Of a stretch of 15,197 nucleotides of DNA, positions 12,218 through 15,197 are shown piece by piece. The DNA comes from JAWXCH01 sp034440595 (lineage in GTDB: Bacteria; Planctomycetota; Planctomycetia; Pirellulales; JALHPA01): contig JAWXCH010000378.1 of the NCBI GenBank assembly GCA_034440595.1, positions 1 to 15,197 of the forward strand, in the 5' to 3' direction. The notes beneath the pieces are model-generated. The model did not search any database. It saw only the letters and a list, made by a program, of their open reading frames with translations, and was not told the origin of the DNA. Each line of letters begins with the position of its first letter. Positions within the stretch are counted from its first letter, which is position 1. Made by a program: the position numbers and the translations under genes.

Positions 12218-15197
12218 ATGCCTCCTCAACCGTCCGGCGACTTTGAAGCAAAACCTCGCTGGCTGGCTACGCTGCATTGCCGGATTCCGGCGATCCTCTT
12301 GGTGTGTGTCGTCGTTAGCATTTACAACGTGCAATGGCAAAACTGTTCAATCGTAGGCCAGTCGCTCGCCGCTGAACCCGCTTTGCCACCTGCGCCAGAG
12401 GCGCCTGCAAAACTGCCAAAACATTTTCACGCGCGTTTGCTGGTCTATCTCGACAAAGCTCTGCGCGAGCAGCCAGTCAAAACCGCCGCCGATTGGCAAC
12501 TCCGCCGGCAGCAAATCCTGAGTGGCATGCAGCAGGCCATGGGGCCATTACCAGACCGGAGCAAACTGCCGGCTCCAACCGTACGGAAGTTGGACGAGCA
12601 GAATGAACTGCGATTTAAACGGCAGTCCATCTTGGTTCGCATTGACGAGCACGATCAGGTTCCCGCCTATCTCTATCTGCCCAAAAATCGTCCCGATGGA
12701 CAGCGCCTGCCCGCGATCATCGCACTGCATCAAACCATTCGACATGGCAAGAAGGAAGTCGACGGACAGGGAACCCCCGATCAAGCTTACGCACGCGAAC
12801 TGGCCAATCGCGGCTACGTTGTCCTTGCTCCCGATTACCCTTCGTTCGGTGATTACCAGTGTGACTTTACCGACAAGCGATTTGTCTCTGGGACAATCCG
12901 AGGCATTTATAACCATATGCGCTGTGTGGACCTGTTGGTCTCGATGCCAGAAGTCGACCCGCAACGCATCGGCGCGATCGGTCACTCGCTAGGTGGGCAC
13001 AACGCCATGTTCCTCGCCGCGTTCGATCAGCGAATTGCCGCGACGGTGTCGTCGTGTGGGTGGACACCATTCCATGACTATTACTACGGCAAGCTGGATG
13101 GCTGGACCCCCATCCGCTACATGCCACGGATTCGCACCGAATACGGCATGAGTGCCGACCGGCTCCCCTTTGATTTCTATGAAGTGGTCGCAGCATTTGC
13201 CCCGCGCGCGTTCCTGTCGGTCTCGCCGCTACACGATGTCAATTTTGACGTTGCCGGTGTCAAAAAGGGAATTCTTGCCGCCAAAGCCGTCTATCGGCTG
13301 CTTGGTGCCGAAGATGCCCTCCAGGTTCGCTGCCCCGATTGTGGGCACGCATTTCCCGATGCCGAGCGCCAGGCAGCGTACACGTTTCTCGATCGGCATC
13401 TGAATCACAAATCGGCACCCGATCGTACGGCGGTGGCGGATGAATTGAAGAAACTTACGGCACTAGAACCGCCCGAAGCCCTCAAGTCGTTCTCAACAAT
13501 TCCCGGGCTGCAAATCGAACTACTGGCCGCGGAACCACTACTCCGTTCGCCGGTGGCGATGGATTACGACGCGGATGGACGTCTATACGTCGTCGAGATG
13601 TGTGACTATTCCGAACAGCGCGACGAGCGGCTTGGTAGTGTCCGCCGATTGGAAGACACCAACGGTGACGGCCGGTTCGACCGCGCGGTAGTCGTGGCGG
13701 ACCGGCTATCCTGGCCCACCGCCGTGCTGGCGTATGACGGTGGCGTGTTTGTCGGTGCGGCACCCGATCTGCTGTATCTAAAAGACCACAACGGTGACGG
13801 TCGCGCCGACGAGAAGCGTGTTGTCTTCACCGGCTTTGGCCGGCAGAACGTGCAGGGACTGCTCAACAGCTTTCGTTGGGGACTGGACAACCGCATCTAC
13901 GTCGCCACTAGCAGCAACGGCGGCCTAGTCTCGCGCCCCGACGCTCCACAGATTCCACCGGTGTCGATTCAAGGACGGAACTTGTCTTTCGATCCGCGCA
14001 CGCTGGATATCCGACTGGAGAGCAGTTCGGCGCAGCACGGCCTGTCCCAAGACGACTGGGGACGCTGGTTCCTATGCAGCAATAGCGATCACCTCAGCAT
14101 GGTGATGTACGAAGATCGCTACGCCGCATCACACGAAACTCTGCTCCCTCCCGCGCGAAATTCGATCACCGCCGATGGCCCGCAGGCAGAGATCTTTCGC
14201 ACCAGCCCCGTCGAGCCGTGGCGAATCGTTCGCACGCGGCTGCGGATGCAGGGCCTGGCACGCGGTCCGATTGAAAAAGGGGGCCTGGCCAGCGGCTACT
14301 TCAGCGGCGCAACTGGCGTAACGGCTTATCGCGGTGACGCCCTGCCGGCCGAAATGCGCCAGCAGGTATTCGTTGCCGACCCGTGCAGCAATCTCGTTCA
14401 CCGCAAATCTCTCACGCCAGACGGTGTCGGGCTAGTCGGTCGGCGGATTGATGAACGCCGCGAGTTCGTTTCTTCTAGCGATACTTGGTTTCGCCCGGTG
14501 CAAATGGCTAACGCCCCCGACGGCAGTTTGCAGATTCTGGATATGTATCGCGAAGTGATCGAACACCCGCACTCTTTGCCCCCCGAGATCAAACCACACA
14601 TCGACCTCACCAACGGGCGAGACTGCGGGCGACTCTACCGGATGGTTCCGACCGGCTTTAAGCAGCCAACACGGTCGCCGGCGAGATTGAGCGGCGCTAC
14701 CGTCGAGCAGTTGGTGGCCACCCTCGAACATCGCAACGGCTGGCACCGCGATACGGCCTCGCGGCTGATCTTTGAGCGTCAGGATATGGCGGCAGTGTCA
14801 TTGTTGGAAAAGCTCTCCAACGATTCAAAACTGCCCGAAGGTCGCATGCAAGCGATGTATGCCCTGGCCGGCCTAAATAGATTGACTGAAGCAACCCTGC
14901 GCGAGCGTTTGCAGGACGACCATCCGCGAGTCCGCGACCATGCTGTCCGGCTGGCTGAACACTTCAAAGACTCCCCTGAAACCCTTGCGCACCTTCTAAA
15001 AATGTCCGCCGACACCGATGCGCGCGTTCGCTATCAACTCGGCTTTACGCTCGGAATATTTCCCGCATCCCCTTCTAAACAACAAGCACTGGTGCGCCTG
15101 GCGCAAACCTGCGGCGACGATCCCTACGCACAAGCGAGCATACTCAGCGCAGTGCAAGGCGACGGCGCACAGGTAATGCAGCAACTGCTGGCCGATC
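12218..15197 (+). CDS. Alpha/beta-hydrolase fused to PVC-type propeller dehydrogenase with HEAT repeats (partial)
   Basis: The frame is open for 993 codons and runs off the window. Residues 24-38 are a hydrophobic signal or anchor (IPAILLVCVVVSIYN). Residues about 70-415 are an alpha/beta-hydrolase resembling acetylxylan-esterase or dienelactone-hydrolase types, with nucleophile S257 in GHSLGG, D340 (SPLHDVNFD) and H377 (CGHAFPD). From about 425 comes the PVC-type membrane-bound dehydrogenase propeller (IPGLQIELLAAEPLLRSPVAM, NGDGRFDRA, NGDGRADE, LNSFRWGLDNRIYVATSSNGG, DMYREVIEHP). From about 826 come HEAT-like helical repeats. A terminal c-type haem domain would be expected beyond the edge. 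The ATG is the first possible start after an in-frame stop at 12206. Probable role: exported esterase plus sugar oxidation; the substrate is unknown. Confidence 0.88.
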   Translation, partial: MPPQPSGDFEAKPRWLATLHCRIPAILLVCVVVSIYNVQWQNCSIVGQSLAAEPALPPAPEAPAKLPKHFHARLLVYLDKALREQPVKTAADWQLRRQQILSGMQQAMGPLPDRSKLPAPTVRKLDEQNELRFKRQSILVRIDEHDQVPAYLYLPKNRPDGQRLPAIIALHQTIRHGKKEVDGQGTPDQAYARELANRGYVVLAPDYPSFGDYQCDFTDKRFVSGTIRGIYNHMRCVDLLVSMPEVDPQRIGAIGHSLGGHNAMFLAAFDQRIAATVSSCGWTPFHDYYYGKLDGWTPIRYMPRIRTEYGMSADRLPFDFYEVVAAFAPRAFLSVSPLHDVNFDVAGVKKGILAAKAVYRLLGAEDALQVRCPDCGHAFPDAERQAAYTFLDRHLNHKSAPDRTAVADELKKLTALEPPEALKSFSTIPGLQIELLAAEPLLRSPVAMDYDADGRLYVVEMCDYSEQRDERLGSVRRLEDTNGDGRFDRAVVVADRLSWPTAVLAYDGGVFVGAAPDLLYLKDHNGDGRADEKRVVFTGFGRQNVQGLLNSFRWGLDNRIYVATSSNGGLVSRPDAPQIPPVSIQGRNLSFDPRTLDIRLESSSAQHGLSQDDWGRWFLCSNSDHLSMVMYEDRYAASHETLLPPARNSITADGPQAEIFRTSPVEPWRIVRTRLRMQGLARGPIEKGGLASGYFSGATGVTAYRGDALPAEMRQQVFVADPCSNLVHRKSLTPDGVGLVGRRIDERREFVSSSDTWFRPVQMANAPDGSLQILDMYREVIEHPHSLPPEIKPHIDLTNGRDCGRLYRMVPTGFKQPTRSPARLSGATVEQLVATLEHRNGWHRDTASRLIFERQDMAAVSLLEKLSNDSKLPEGRMQAMYALAGLNRLTEATLRERLQDDHPRVRDHAVRLAEHFKDSPETLAHLLKMSADTDARVRYQLGFTLGIFPASPSKQQALVRLAQTCGDDPYAQASILSAVQGDGAQVMQQLLAD

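Overview
The window looks like a chromosomal segment of a planctomycete, probably Pirellulales-like. The evidence is a DUF1501 protein, a secreted PSCyt1/PSCyt2/DUF1553 protein, and an alpha/beta-hydrolase fused to a PVC-type propeller dehydrogenase with HEAT repeats. These families are strongly expanded in that phylum. Shine-Dalgarno sites are weak or absent at most genes.

Layout. (1) 1-2364, minus strand: a DoeB/aspartoacylase-like M14 deacylase, followed 32 bp later by the N-terminal part of a copper-type P1B ATPase. The ATPase reading frame is broken by one base in a homopolymer at 441-445 and resumes in the other frame to the window edge. (2) 2509-4788: a compact cassette unlike its neighbours. 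It has a minus-strand winged-helix-like protein of unknown function with its own promoter and UUCG terminator, and a plus-strand NYN-domain (PIN-like) ribonuclease. Between them lie about 700 bp without a gene, holding a 40-bp tandem repeat, a strong plus-strand promoter, a strongly self-complementary segment that looks like a structured RNA with a possible pseudoknot, and further hairpins. (3) 4808-11022, minus strand: a mandelate-racemase/enolase-superfamily dehydratase, then the DUF1553 protein, then the DUF1501 protein; the last two are 3 bp apart. (4) 11438-12064, plus strand: a GntR/FadR-type regulator divergent from the dehydratase. (5) 12218 to the end, plus strand: the hydrolase-propeller-HEAT fusion, cut by the window edge.

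How they may work together. Regions 3-5 read as a catabolic locus for a sugar acid or a decorated polysaccharide. The GntR protein would sense an acid intermediate, the enolase-superfamily enzyme would dehydrate it, and the exported DUF1501, DUF1553 and hydrolase/propeller proteins would act in the cell envelope. The substrate cannot be read from the sequence. Region 2 is the most novel-looking part: a candidate RNA plus NYN nuclease plus DNA-binding-like protein arrangement. The functional link between its parts is inference.
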